Source: Nocardiopsis potens DSM 45234 (lineage in GTDB: Bacteria > Actinomycetota > Actinomycetes > Streptosporangiales > Streptosporangiaceae). From it: DNA of 64,000 bases. Within the stretch, counting starts at the first letter, position 1; each line of letters begins with the position of its first letter. The stretch spans positions 1-64,000 of the forward strand of contig NZ_ANBB01000014.1 in assembly GCF_000341105.1 (NCBI RefSeq). The letters are read 5' to 3'. Of this stretch, positions 43,762 through 51,846 are shown one piece after another. Both the position numbers and the translations under genes were made by a program. The notes beneath the pieces are model-generated. The model was not told the DNA's origin. It searched no databases and was given only the letters and a program-made list of their open reading frames with translations.

Positions 43762-43783
43762 ACCATCACATCGATGTGAAGGT
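43762..43783. promoter_or_regulatory. MerR-type operator palindrome
   Basis: TCACATCGATGTGA (43766-43779) is a perfect palindrome. With one mismatched pair it extends to 22 bp, ending in ACC and GGT. It lies in the 67-bp gap between the divergent MFS and MerR genes. MerR proteins bind such dyads in the promoter spacer. A TTGACC hexamer overlaps its right edge on the minus strand, facing the MFS gene. Confidence 0.7.
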
Positions 43784-43813
43784 CAAGGCGGGCTGCGGCG
43801 TGAGGTGGGGCAC

Positions 43814-44242
43814 ATGCGGATCGGTGAGCTGGCGGAGCGCTCCGGGACGCCGCGGCGGCTGCTCCGCTACTACGAGGAGCAGGGGCTGATCGCCCCGCGC
43901 CGGCTGCCCAACGGCTACCGGGACTACGACGAGCGGTTCGTCGACCGGATCATGCAGATCAGGGGCCTGCTCGACGCGGGCCTGCCGACCCGGATCATCA
44001 AGCAGATCCTGCCGTGCCTGGACAAGCCCAGGGTCATCCACTTCTCCGACGCGACCCCGGAGATGCTCGCCACCCTGGAGCGCGAACTCGACCGGATGTC
44101 CCGCCGGGTCGAGTGCCTGAGCCGCAACCGGGACGCCATCGCCGAGTACCTCGACGCGGTGCGCGCCACCGCCCCGCCGGAGCCCGCCCTGCCGGAGCCC
44201 GCCCCACCGGGTCCCGGCGCGCCGCCCCCGGCCGACCGCTGA
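43814..44242 (+). CDS. MerR-family transcriptional regulator
   Basis: The start ATG 43814 is preceded by GAGGTGGGG. The N-terminal winged helix-turn-helix (RIGELAERSGTPRRLLRYYE) is classic MerR, followed by the second wing (YRDYDERFVDRIMQI) and a dimerising helix around residues 80-115. The C-terminus is a Pro/Ala tail with no metal-binding cysteine cluster, so it probably senses an organic effector. The divergent MFS gene and the palindrome between them make it the likely regulator of both genes. Confidence 0.9.
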   Translation: MRIGELAERSGTPRRLLRYYEEQGLIAPRRLPNGYRDYDERFVDRIMQIRGLLDAGLPTRIIKQILPCLDKPRVIHFSDATPEMLATLERELDRMSRRVECLSRNRDAIAEYLDAVRATAPPEPALPEPAPPGPGAPPPADR

Positions 44243-44287
44243 CCAACTCCCGGCCGACCTCAGCCCGACCGCTGACCGGCCCCCAGG

Positions 44288-45241
44288 TCAGCGCCTGGGC
44301 ACGCGCCCCTGCCCGGCCGGGCGGCCGTCGCGCGGGAACGCGCGGCGGTATTCGCCGGGGGCGACGCCGACCCGCTTGGTGAAGTGGTGGCGCAGGTTGT
44401 TCGCGGTGCCCAGGCCGCTCAGCTCGCCGATCCGGTCCACCGGGAGGTCGGTGGCCTCCAGCAGCGACTGGGCCCGGGCCAGCCGCTGGTCCAGCAGCCA
44501 CTGCAGCGGGGCGGCGCCGGTGGCCGCCTGCAGCCGCCGGTAGAAGGTGCGCGGGCTCATCGCCGCGCGGCGCGCCAGGTCGGCCACTGTCAGCGGCCGG
44601 TCCAGGTGCTCCCGCGCCCACTCCAGCACCGGCGCCAGCCCCTCGTCGTCGGAGGCCGGCACCGACAGGTCGACGAACTGCGCCTGCCCGCCGGGCCGGT
44701 GCGCGGGCACCACCATCCTGCGGGCCAGCTGGTCGGCGACGTGCGCGCCCAGGTCGCGGCGGACCAGGTGCAGGCAGAGGTCCAGGCCGGCGGTGAGCCC
44801 GGCGCTGGTCAGCACGTCGCCGTCGTCCACGTACAGCACGGAGCCGTCCACCCGCACCTCGGGGAAGCGCCGGGCCAGCAGGCCGGTGTGCATCCAGTGC
44901 GCGGTGGCCCGCCGGCCGTCCAGCAGGCCCGCGGCGGCCAGCGCGAACGCGCCGGTGCACAGCGACACCATCCGCGCCCCCGCCCGGTGCGCCCTGCGCA
45001 CCGCCGCGACCAGGTCCGCGGGCACCGGGGCGTCCTCCTCCACGCAGGCGTCCGGGACCGACGCGACGACCACGGTGTCCGCGCCCTCCAGCCCGTCCAG
45101 CCCGTACGGGGTGCGCACGGACAGCCCGGGGCCGCCCCCGCCCGGCCCGGCACCGGCCCCGCACAGCCGCAGCTCGTACCAGGGGTCGGCCAGGTCCGGC
45201 TGGGGCTTGCCGAAGACGGTGCACGGGATGCTCAGCTCGTA
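44288..45241 (-). pseudogene. GlxA-like AraC regulator, N-terminally truncated
   Basis: The C-terminal part is an intact AraC helix-turn-helix pair (LTVADLARRAAMSPRTFYRR and DRIGELSGLGTANNLRHHF). Upstream is a DJ-1/PfpI-like domain with RMVSLCTGAFALAAAGLLDG, including the nucleophile-elbow Cys. Homology continues upstream of the first possible start (GTG 45118) through IPCTVFGKPQPDLADPWYEL, but stops at 45241. The first beta strand, start codon and promoter of a normal GlxA-type protein are missing. The break point coincides with that of the neighbouring oxidoreductase fragment. A shortened product from GTG 45118 is possible but would lack part of the sensor domain. Confidence 0.7.
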
Positions 45242-45597
45242 TCGGCCTGATGTGGTCCACCATGTCCGGCTGGCTGCACGGCGCCGCCCTGGCCGGCGCG
45301 GAGAAGCAGAGCGCGGAGGCGTTCACCGCGCTGGCGCTCCGCTGGCTGACCACGGTCGCCGGGGTCATCCGGACCCACGCGCCGCAGGTGGACGCGGGCC
45401 GCTACCCCGGCGACGACGCCACGATCGACGTCCAGATCGCCGCGATCGGCCACCTGCTGCACGCGGCTGAGGAGCGAGGTGTGGACACCGCCCTCCCCGC
45501 CCTGCTCAAGGAGCAGATGGAGCGGGCCGCGGCGCTCGGCCACGGCTCGGACGGCTACGCCGGCGTCATCGAGGCGCTGCGGAGGCCGGCCGTCTGA
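45241..45597 (+). pseudogene. C-terminal fragment of a 6PGDH-like/imine-reductase-type oxidoreductase
   Basis: About 119 codons match the C-terminal helical domain of NADPH-dependent 6-phosphogluconate-dehydrogenase-like or imine reductase proteins (GLMWSTMSGWLHGAALAGAE, then DAGRYPGDDATIDVQ and a final VIEALRR). The N-terminal Rossmann domain that would bind NADPH is absent. The homology begins exactly where the GlxA-like gene on the other strand ends. The remainder cannot be an active enzyme. Confidence 0.75.
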
Positions 45598-45669
45598 CCG
45601 CCGGCGCCGCCGCGGACACCCGCCCGGCGGCGGCGCCGGACCGCGCCGGACCGGAGGCGGTGCGGGCCC

Positions 45670-46278
45670 TCACCCCTTCGGAACGAGGAACCCCGAGGTG
45701 TCCAGGTCGAACCCGAACGGCTCCGGCAGCGTGATCGGCCGTCCCCACGGTGCGGAGTGGACGTCCAGGTAGTCCCGGCCCTCGGGGCGGGAGAGCAGCG
45801 ACACCCGGGGGCCGTTCGGGTCGTATCCGTCCACGAGCAGGTAGAGCGGGACGGCGGCGGAGGCGTAGTCGGCCCGCTTCGCCCGGCGGTCGTCACTGGC
45901 ATTCCCCTTGGAGACGATCTCCACGACCAGTTCGACGTCGTCCGGGGCCACCGGCTCCCCGCGGCCTTCCGGGACGGCCGACTCGGGCAGCACCATCAGG
46001 TCGGGAGCCCTCAGCCGGAGCGCGGAAGGGATGACGACACCGGTGCCGTGGTGGATCTCCCAGCCCTCGGGGAGGCGGGGCAGGAGCTGCCTGACGATCT
46101 TGAACTCGTTGCTGTTGTGCCTCGGCGCGGGCGGCGGGAGCAAGACGATGCCTTCCTCGCGGATCTCTGCCCGCCAACCGTCGGGTACGTCCATTTCCTT
46201 CCAGGTGCGAAGGAGGAAGTCCCATTCGGCGCCGGTGCGCTCTGCGGCGGCCTGCTCCTCGATCACGGAGATCCCCAT
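45670..46278 (-). CDS. Uma2-family (DUF820) putative endonuclease
   Basis: This 202-aa protein matches the Uma2 family, which has a PD-(D/E)xK nuclease-like fold. Visible elements are LRAPDLMVLPES, DDVELVVEIVSKGNASDD and AKRADYASAAVPLYLLVDGY, in the expected order. The start ATG 46278 has GGGAGGTGA upstream. Uma2 genes are abundant in actinomycetes and often of unknown target; no neighbour suggests a specific role. Confidence 0.85.
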   Translation of the reverse strand: MGISVIEEQAAAERTGAEWDFLLRTWKEMDVPDGWRAEIREEGIVLLPPPAPRHNSNEFKIVRQLLPRLPEGWEIHHGTGVVIPSALRLRAPDLMVLPESAVPEGRGEPVAPDDVELVVEIVSKGNASDDRRAKRADYASAAVPLYLLVDGYDPNGPRVSLLSRPEGRDYLDVHSAPWGRPITLPEPFGFDLDTSGFLVPKG

Positions 46279-46389
46279 GCGACGTCACCTCCCGGTTCGG
46301 AGGCTACTCGGATCCGCCTGTCCCTGCGGTGTGTTCTCCACAGTACGCGGCAGGAGGCCGGCCGCCGGGTACCCCGCCCGCGCCCCGGT

Positions 46390-46845
46390 TCACCCCAGGC
46401 GCCTGCTCCAGGCGACCTCCTCGGCGAGCTGCCCGGTGCGGGCGAACAGGCGGACCTGGTGGGTGGAGGCCAGCACCCGGGCCATCTCCTCGCGGTCGGC
46501 GGGGGCGAAGCCGAGCTTCCGCCAGAACGGGCCGGAGCGGCGGCTGAACAGCCAGGCCCGCTCGGCGCCGCGCTCGGCGGCCCGCCGCACGGCGTACTCG
46601 GCGAGCCGGCCGCCCAGGCCGGAGCGGCGGGCGTCGGGGCGGACCGCCACGCTGCGCAGCAGCACGTCGCGGCCGTCCCCGCCGGCCTCGAAACCGGTAC
46701 TGGCGTAGATCCGCCCGTCGGCGTCCCGGGCGATCCACAGCGCCACCTCCGGCGCGTCCAACCCGCTGAGCGTCAGGTCGGCCCCGGTCAGGAAGGCGGT
46801 GAGGTCGTCCAGGTCGGTTCCGGTCACTTCGCGAAGCTCGTCCAC
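46390..46845 (-). CDS. GNAT-family N-acetyltransferase (ArsN2-like)
   Basis: This 151-aa protein has the GNAT fold, with the acetyl-CoA-binding segment LRSVAVRPDARRSGLGGRLA followed by AWLFSRRSGPFWRKLGF. The overall pattern resembles ArsN2-type acetyltransferases associated with arsenic resistance, but no ars genes are nearby, so the substrate is open. The start is GTG. It stands alone between the Uma2 and hydrolase genes, all on the minus strand. Confidence 0.8.
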   Translation of the reverse strand: MDELREVTGTDLDDLTAFLTGADLTLSGLDAPEVALWIARDADGRIYASTGFEAGGDGRDVLLRSVAVRPDARRSGLGGRLAEYAVRRAAERGAERAWLFSRRSGPFWRKLGFAPADREEMARVLASTHQVRLFARTGQLAEEVAWSRRLG

Positions 46846-46898
46846 GGGTCGCGACCCTACCGGGCGGGCCGGGGCCGGCCCGCCCCCGGGCGGTCCCG

Positions 46899-47714
46899 TC
46901 AGCCCCCGATGGCCTTGCGCAGCACCCGGGCGAACTCCTCGGTGCGGTCGATGAACCCGGTGTGCCCGCCGGGGAACTCCACCGGCGGGACGCCGAGCAG
47001 CCCGGCCAGCGCGGTGGAGGTGCGGTGGGTGATCAGGCCGCCGGAGTCGGCGCCGATGCCGACCACCACCCGGACCGGGCCGGCCTTCAGCGCGGCGGTG
47101 TCCGGCCGGTAGCGGGTGGTGCCGCGCAGCTCGTGGGCGAAGAACCGGGCGGCGTCGGCCTCGTCCTGCTCGCTGCTCTCGCCCTCCGGCGGTCCGGCGG
47201 CCTCCTCGTCCGTCTCGCCCATGTCGAACCCGGCGTTGGCCATGAACTTCATCCAGGCCGCGCCGGCCCCGTCGCGGTGGAAGGTGTCGATGACGTCCTC
47301 GGTCGCGGCGCGCTGCTCGGCGGCCTCGGGGAGCAGTTCCAGCAGCGGCGGCTCGTGCGCGACGGCGGTGCGCACCCGGCCGGGGTGGCGCTCGGCCAGC
47401 GCGAGCACGGTGGCGGCGCCCCCGCTGCTGCCGAGCACGTCGGCCTTCTCGGCGCCGACGGCGTCCAGCAGGGCGGCCACGTCGTCCGCGCGCAGTTCGG
47501 GGGTGGTGTCCTGCTCCGGGTCGTCGACGGGGCTGTTCCGGACGCCGCGCGGGTCGTGCGTGACGACCGTGTACTCGCCGGCCAGGGCGTCGGCCGCCGC
47601 GGCGAAGTCCGCGGCCCCCATCGGCGAGCCCATCAGCAGCAGGAACGGCCCCTCACCGCGGACTTCGTAGTGCAGCCGCGCGCCGGGGACGTCGAGGGTA
47701 CGGGTGGTCGCCAT
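46899..47714 (-). CDS. Alpha/beta-hydrolase
   Basis: This 271-aa protein has the alpha/beta-hydrolase fold. GSSGG gives the nucleophile elbow with Ser97, HDPRGVRNS is the usual strand after the oxyanion loop, and PGGHTGF carries the catalytic His251. Length and motif order match small esterases and related hydrolases of actinomycetes. The substrate is unknown. The start ATG 47714 has AAGGA upstream. Confidence 0.88.
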   Translation of the reverse strand: MATTRTLDVPGARLHYEVRGEGPFLLLMGSPMGAADFAAAADALAGEYTVVTHDPRGVRNSPVDDPEQDTTPELRADDVAALLDAVGAEKADVLGSSGGAATVLALAERHPGRVRTAVAHEPPLLELLPEAAEQRAATEDVIDTFHRDGAGAAWMKFMANAGFDMGETDEEAAGPPEGESSEQDEADAARFFAHELRGTTRYRPDTAALKAGPVRVVVGIGADSGGLITHRTSTALAGLLGVPPVEFPGGHTGFIDRTEEFARVLRKAIGG

Positions 47715-47907
47715 GGGAGCCGTCCTTTCGGGGTCGGGTGCACCGCCGGTGCGGTACAGAGAGGAGACTTCCGGACCGGCCGGAACTCATCGCCGTTCTT
47801 TCTGCGATGATTCATGCCGCCATGCCCCCTCCGGTGGGGGCGTCGACACCGGGCGGCCGCCCTCCGCGACCGGGGCCGGGCCGTCCGCCGAGCGGATCGG
47901 GGCGGAC

Positions 47908-48423
47908 ATGGGCGGACGGGTGGAGCGGCAGTTCGAGCGGATCCTCGCCATCGACTGGACCGGCTCCCGGGGCGGGAGCCGCTCCCGGGCGGCGCTGATG
48001 CGCGAGTACCTCAGGCGGGCCGCCTGGTGGGGGAGGACCCTGCAGCTGACGGGGTGGCCGTTCATCGACCCGGCGGACGCGCTCGCCCCCGACGTGCAGG
48101 CCCCCAAGGAGCTGGTGGACCGGCTCTACGAGGACGAGCGCTTCCTCAACCAGGACATGCGGGTGGTGAAGACCTGCGTGCGCTCCATCCGCCTCGCCGC
48201 GGTCCGCGACGCCGGCCGCCCGGTGCCGCCGTTTCCGGACATGTTCGAACCGCTCATCGCCATGTACGAGCGGGGCGGCGGGTTCTCACTGGACAAGACC
48301 GGGATGATCAGCGTCGGCGGCGCGGCGTTCCACCGCGGGATCCTCCCCGACCACCTGCACAAGAAGCCCGGGATCCCCCTGGACCGGGAGTCCCTGGACG
48401 CGATGGACGCCGCTGACGCCTGA
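47908..48423 (+). CDS. Hypothetical protein (171 aa)
   Basis: I place the start at ATG 47908 because the frame upstream looks non-coding; the ribosome site is weak (GGGGCGG). The protein is soluble, with RVERQFERILAIDWTGS, an Arg-rich helix, FPDMFEPLIAMYERGGGF and a C-terminal GGAAFHRGILPDHLHKKPG stretch. I do not recognise the family. It lies next to a 4-TM protein gene in an island of immunity-type genes, and an immunity role is possible but unsupported. Confidence 0.55.
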   Translation: MGGRVERQFERILAIDWTGSRGGSRSRAALMREYLRRAAWWGRTLQLTGWPFIDPADALAPDVQAPKELVDRLYEDERFLNQDMRVVKTCVRSIRLAAVRDAGRPVPPFPDMFEPLIAMYERGGGFSLDKTGMISVGGAAFHRGILPDHLHKKPGIPLDRESLDAMDAADA

Positions 48424-48430
48424 CGCCGGG

Positions 48431-49024
48431 TCAGCCCCGCCGCTCTCCCCGCGCGGGGAGGAAGCCCTTCCGGGACGGCAGCACGATCGCCAGGAGCACG
48501 AACAGGATCAGCAGCGGCCCCGCGATCGACTTGAACCCGATGGCCACGGTGACGGCCGCGCCGGCCAGGAAGAACACTCCGTACACGGCGAGGGCGGCCC
48601 AGAACACCCATGGCCGGCGGTGCTTGGCCTGCATTCCCAGAAGCACCAGCCCCGCTCCGATGACGAGAGCGCCCAGAGCGGCGGCGCCGAGCCGGGGGAT
48701 CCGCTCCGGCCCGCTCAGTACGCCCGCCGCCATGAGCGCTGCGCCGACTCCGAAGAGCACTCCGAGCATCAGCACGAGCGCGCCGTTGAGGTAGAGCAGG
48801 CCGCGCAGGGCCCCCGCGGCCTTGGCCGCCTGCGCCGCCCCCGGGGCAGGCGCCCCGTGCGCGGGGCGGCCGGGATGGGGCTGCGGGTACGCCCCGGCCT
48901 GCTGCCCGTGCTGCCCGGGCCATGCCCCCGGCGGGGGAGGCGCCTGCGGCGGCCGCCCGGGATACGGCGGGTTCCCCCGGGGCGGAACGTGCGGTCCGGG
49001 GCCATGGCTCGGCGGGTGGGACAC
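48431..49024 (-). CDS. Pro-rich 4-TM membrane protein, paralog 1
   Basis: The GTG start at 49024 follows AGGAGG. Residues 1-~75 are Pro/Gly/His-rich (PPQAPPPPGAWPGQ, YPQPHPGRPAHGAP), followed by four hydrophobic segments and a short basic tail (RKGFLPARGERRG). The motif HRRPWVFWAALAVYG between the second and third segments is shared with the genes at 50828 (RPRPWVMWTITVVYG) and 54556 (KPRPWVLWTTVGIYC). The cytoplasmic Pro-rich head and small four-helix body suggest a regulatory or immunity-like membrane protein; function unknown. Confidence 0.75.
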   Translation of the reverse strand: MSHPPSHGPGPHVPPRGNPPYPGRPPQAPPPPGAWPGQHGQQAGAYPQPHPGRPAHGAPAPGAAQAAKAAGALRGLLYLNGALVLMLGVLFGVGAALMAAGVLSGPERIPRLGAAALGALVIGAGLVLLGMQAKHRRPWVFWAALAVYGVFFLAGAAVTVAIGFKSIAGPLLILFVLLAIVLPSRKGFLPARGERRG

Positions 49025-49226
49025 GGCTCCTCCTCGTTCTCGATCCGTTCGCGCGCCGCTTCTCCCCGCTCTCCGCCTCCAGAACGGGGAAGGGCACGGC
49101 ACATGCCCGCGGAACGGTACCCGGAGGGCGGCCCGCTCCGCCCGTCCGGCATGGGCGGAGGCCGGAAGCGGCCGCCGCACGGGTCGTCCGTCCGATCCTT
49201 CCCGGGGCAACGGCGGGGGCGGCCCT

Positions 49227-50732
49227 TCAGGCGCCCGCCGGCCCGCGGTCCCCGAAGCCGTGGCAGAGGTCCGGGCGGGCCGCGAGCAGCGCGGCCCGGA
49301 GCTGCGCACCGGACAGCCGGGCCGGACCGGGCCCCTCGGACGGGAGGCCCGCCCACTCGCCGGCGGTCTGCAGCTCCGCGGCCGGGGAATGGGGCAGGCG
49401 CACCCGCACCGCGGGGAAGCCGGCCAGGGCGCGGGTGTGCGCGGAGTCCGGCTCCTCCAGCCGGGTGACCTCGACGGACAGCCCCACGCCGGGCCGCCGG
49501 AAGGCGGTGTCCCCGCTCAGGTAGAGGTCGGTGACCGGCTGCGCCCGGGGCCGCTGCAGCCCGTGCTCGTCGAGGGCCGCGGACTCTCGGGCGACGATCG
49601 CCCGGACGTCGCTCCACGGGATGCGGCCGCGCTCCAGGCGCCGGAGCGCCCACGGGCTCTTCCCGACCAGTTCGAGGCCGTCGGCGTCGATGCGGACCCC
49701 GGTGCGCGCCAGCATCCGGGGCAGCCCGAGGACGGTGAAGAGGGCGCCGAGCACTCCGATCAGGAACGGGACCGCGAGCACCAGGCCGGCCAGCCCGACC
49801 AGGATCCCGCCGTCCGTGCCCGCCAGCAGGTCGATGGGCACGTAGCAGGCCGCCGCCAGCAGCACGAGCGCCGTCAGGACGCCGAAGGCGCGCCGGGGCG
49901 GGTGCCGGAAGTCCAGCCAGAGCGCGGTGGGCAGGGCGTACCCGGACGCGGCAGGAGCGCCCGCCACCGGTTCATCCGCCACCGGTGTGCCCGCCGCCGG
50001 TGCGGCGCTCCGGGGCGGGGCGGCCTCCCCGACCGGCTGGGCGGCCGGCGCCGAAGGGGCGAACCACTGGTCGACCGCGGTCCCCCGGTAGAACAGGTCG
50101 GGCCGGGCCCCGTCCAGCGCCGCGGCGACCTCGCGGACGCTCGCGGCGAGCCTCTTCCCCGGGCCGCCGATGCGCACGCGGACGGCGGGGGCGCGCAGGC
50201 CTTCCAGCGGGGCGCCGTCGACCGCCTCGGAGCGGGCGAAGTCCGGCAGCCCCTCGACGCCGCGGAAGAGGTAGAGGTCCAGCACCTCCCGGGGGACGTG
50301 GCGCTGGGACGTGCCGCCGGTGCTCTCCGCGAAGACGACCCGCGGCGCGCTGATCACCTGCACGGCGTCCCAGGGCACCACGGCGCCGTCGCCGCGGTAC
50401 CACCCCGTGGGGCGGGCGGTGAGCTCGATCCCCTCGGGGCCCGCCCGCACCTCGCGCGGCGCACGGCTGCGCGGGGTCCCGGCCACCAGCGCCGTGAGCG
50501 CGGCGGCCGCCAGAACGCCCAGCACGGCGGTCGCGACCGTCAGCGCGCGGTGGCTCTCGCTCCACAGCACCTCGCCGAGCGGCGGGGCGTCCGGCGACGT
50601 CGCCTCCCCGTAGACCATCGACACCAGGGCGGCCCCGAAGAAGACCAGCAGGAACACCAGCACCCAGGAGAGGCCCCGGACCACGCCCCGCCCCGGGGGC
50701 CGCGCCCCGGAGATCCGCACCGCCGTCGACAT
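49227..50732 (-). CDS. Membrane protein with internal duplication (PH-like halves)
   Basis: I chose ATG 50732 because GGAGAG lies five bases upstream. The 501-aa protein is built of two similar halves. Each has two hydrophobic segments followed by a beta-rich region of bacterial-PH type: APREVRAGPEGIELTAR ... VVPWDAVQVISAP in the first and GVRIDADGLELV ... RIPWSDVRAIVAR in the second. Each half then ends in ARPDLFY or ARPDLCH. A Pro/Ala linker joins them. The role is unknown; PH-like membrane proteins in bacteria often act as scaffolds. It lies between two 4-TM paralogs. Confidence 0.7.
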   Translation of the reverse strand: MSTAVRISGARPPGRGVVRGLSWVLVFLLVFFGAALVSMVYGEATSPDAPPLGEVLWSESHRALTVATAVLGVLAAAALTALVAGTPRSRAPREVRAGPEGIELTARPTGWYRGDGAVVPWDAVQVISAPRVVFAESTGGTSQRHVPREVLDLYLFRGVEGLPDFARSEAVDGAPLEGLRAPAVRVRIGGPGKRLAASVREVAAALDGARPDLFYRGTAVDQWFAPSAPAAQPVGEAAPPRSAAPAAGTPVADEPVAGAPAASGYALPTALWLDFRHPPRRAFGVLTALVLLAAACYVPIDLLAGTDGGILVGLAGLVLAVPFLIGVLGALFTVLGLPRMLARTGVRIDADGLELVGKSPWALRRLERGRIPWSDVRAIVARESAALDEHGLQRPRAQPVTDLYLSGDTAFRRPGVGLSVEVTRLEEPDSAHTRALAGFPAVRVRLPHSPAAELQTAGEWAGLPSEGPGPARLSGAQLRAALLAARPDLCHGFGDRGPAGA

Positions 50733-50827
50733 GCCCGCCCGCTCTCCATCCGACATTCCGGACAAGCTACACGGCCGTACCCGCAGAGGGCGCAGCGGGA
50801 AGAGGGGCCCGGACGCATCCGGGACGC

Positions 50828-51451
50828 TCAGCCCCGGCGGGCCCTCCGCTCCGAGTAGAAGTAGTCCTTGGAGGACAGGGTCAGCGACAGGACGACCACG
50901 GCGTAGACCATGGACCCCAGGGCGCCCGGGGCGATCAGCATCGCGGCCGCGTTGAACAGGACGGAAACGCCGTACACGACGGTGATCGTCCACATCACCC
51001 ACGGCCGGGGGCGCCCGGCCTTCACCCCCAGCAGCACCAGCCCGGAACCGACGCCCAGGAAGCCCAGGGCGACGACGGCGTTCACCAGAGGACTCTCGAC
51101 ACTGTCCCACATGCCGATCGCGGCGAGCACCGCGCTGACCGCGAAGCCGACCCCGGCGAGCAGCGGGAGCACGCTGGAGAGGAAGACCATGACCCGCACG
51201 GCGGTCACCGCGCCGGGAACCGGCGGCCGCCCCTGAGCCGGGTACGGCGCCCCGTATCCGGCGGGCGCTCCGTACGGCGCCGGGTGCGGCACTCCGTGCG
51301 CCGGGTACGGCGCCCCGGGCGCGGGATGTCCCGGATACGGCTGCGGGTACGCCCCGGGCCGCTGCCCGTACTCGTGGTGTCCTTGTCCGGGCCACGCCCC
51401 CGGTGGGGGAGGCGGCTGCGGCGGCCGCCCAGGGTGCGGCGGGTGGGACAT
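50828..51451 (-). CDS. Pro-rich 4-TM membrane protein, paralog 2
   Basis: ATG 51451 with GAGGAG upstream gives MSHPPHPGRPPQPPPPPGAW, close to the head of paralog 1. After ~95 Pro/Gly/Tyr-rich residues come four hydrophobic segments and the tail SSKDYFYSERRARRG. It shares the RPRPWV loop and size (207 aa) with the other two paralogs. The three copies within 7 kb indicate local duplication. Confidence 0.75.
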   Translation of the reverse strand: MSHPPHPGRPPQPPPPPGAWPGQGHHEYGQRPGAYPQPYPGHPAPGAPYPAHGVPHPAPYGAPAGYGAPYPAQGRPPVPGAVTAVRVMVFLSSVLPLLAGVGFAVSAVLAAIGMWDSVESPLVNAVVALGFLGVGSGLVLLGVKAGRPRPWVMWTITVVYGVSVLFNAAAMLIAPGALGSMVYAVVVLSLTLSSKDYFYSERRARRG

Positions 51452-51846
51452 CGGTCGGCTCCTCGTCGGTGGTCCGCGGTTCGGTCCGGTGAGGGCCCGC
51501 ATCCCCAGGGGCGGTCACTCCGCGCCGGAGGGGGGTTCACCGTCGGTGGTCGACTATAAGTGCGCCGTGTCCGGATCGGCACTCGGTGTGCCGGAGGGAG
51601 AAGAGACGAGTGTCTCGCCGACCGGCCGGAGCCCGCACCGGCGGAGCACCGCGGCCCCGGCCCCGCAAGGACCCTTCCCTCCCATCGGAACACCGCCCCT
51701 GACCTGCGCGGGCGGTATCCAGCCCCCGCCTTCGACCCCGGAGGTCCGGGCCCCGCCGCCCCGGCCGCCCGCGCTCCGCCCGGCTCGATGAGAGGCCCGC
51801 CCCGGTGGCCGGAAGCGGCCGCCGGGCGCCGGTCGCGGAGGGTGGC
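51452..51846. other. Intergenic region between divergent genes
   Basis: This 395-base gap separates the minus-strand 4-TM gene from the plus-strand secreted protein gene. I see no supported gene in it. TATAAG at 51555-51560 could be a plus-strand -10 box, but no well-placed -35 is visible. The rest is Pro/Arg-codon-like GC-rich sequence. Confidence 0.4.

Noticed and set aside
45236-45368. 444-codon frame (44034-45368) running across the GlxA-like gene
   Set aside because: It reads the AraC/DJ-1 gene out of frame and extends into the oxidoreductase fragment; no domain is present.
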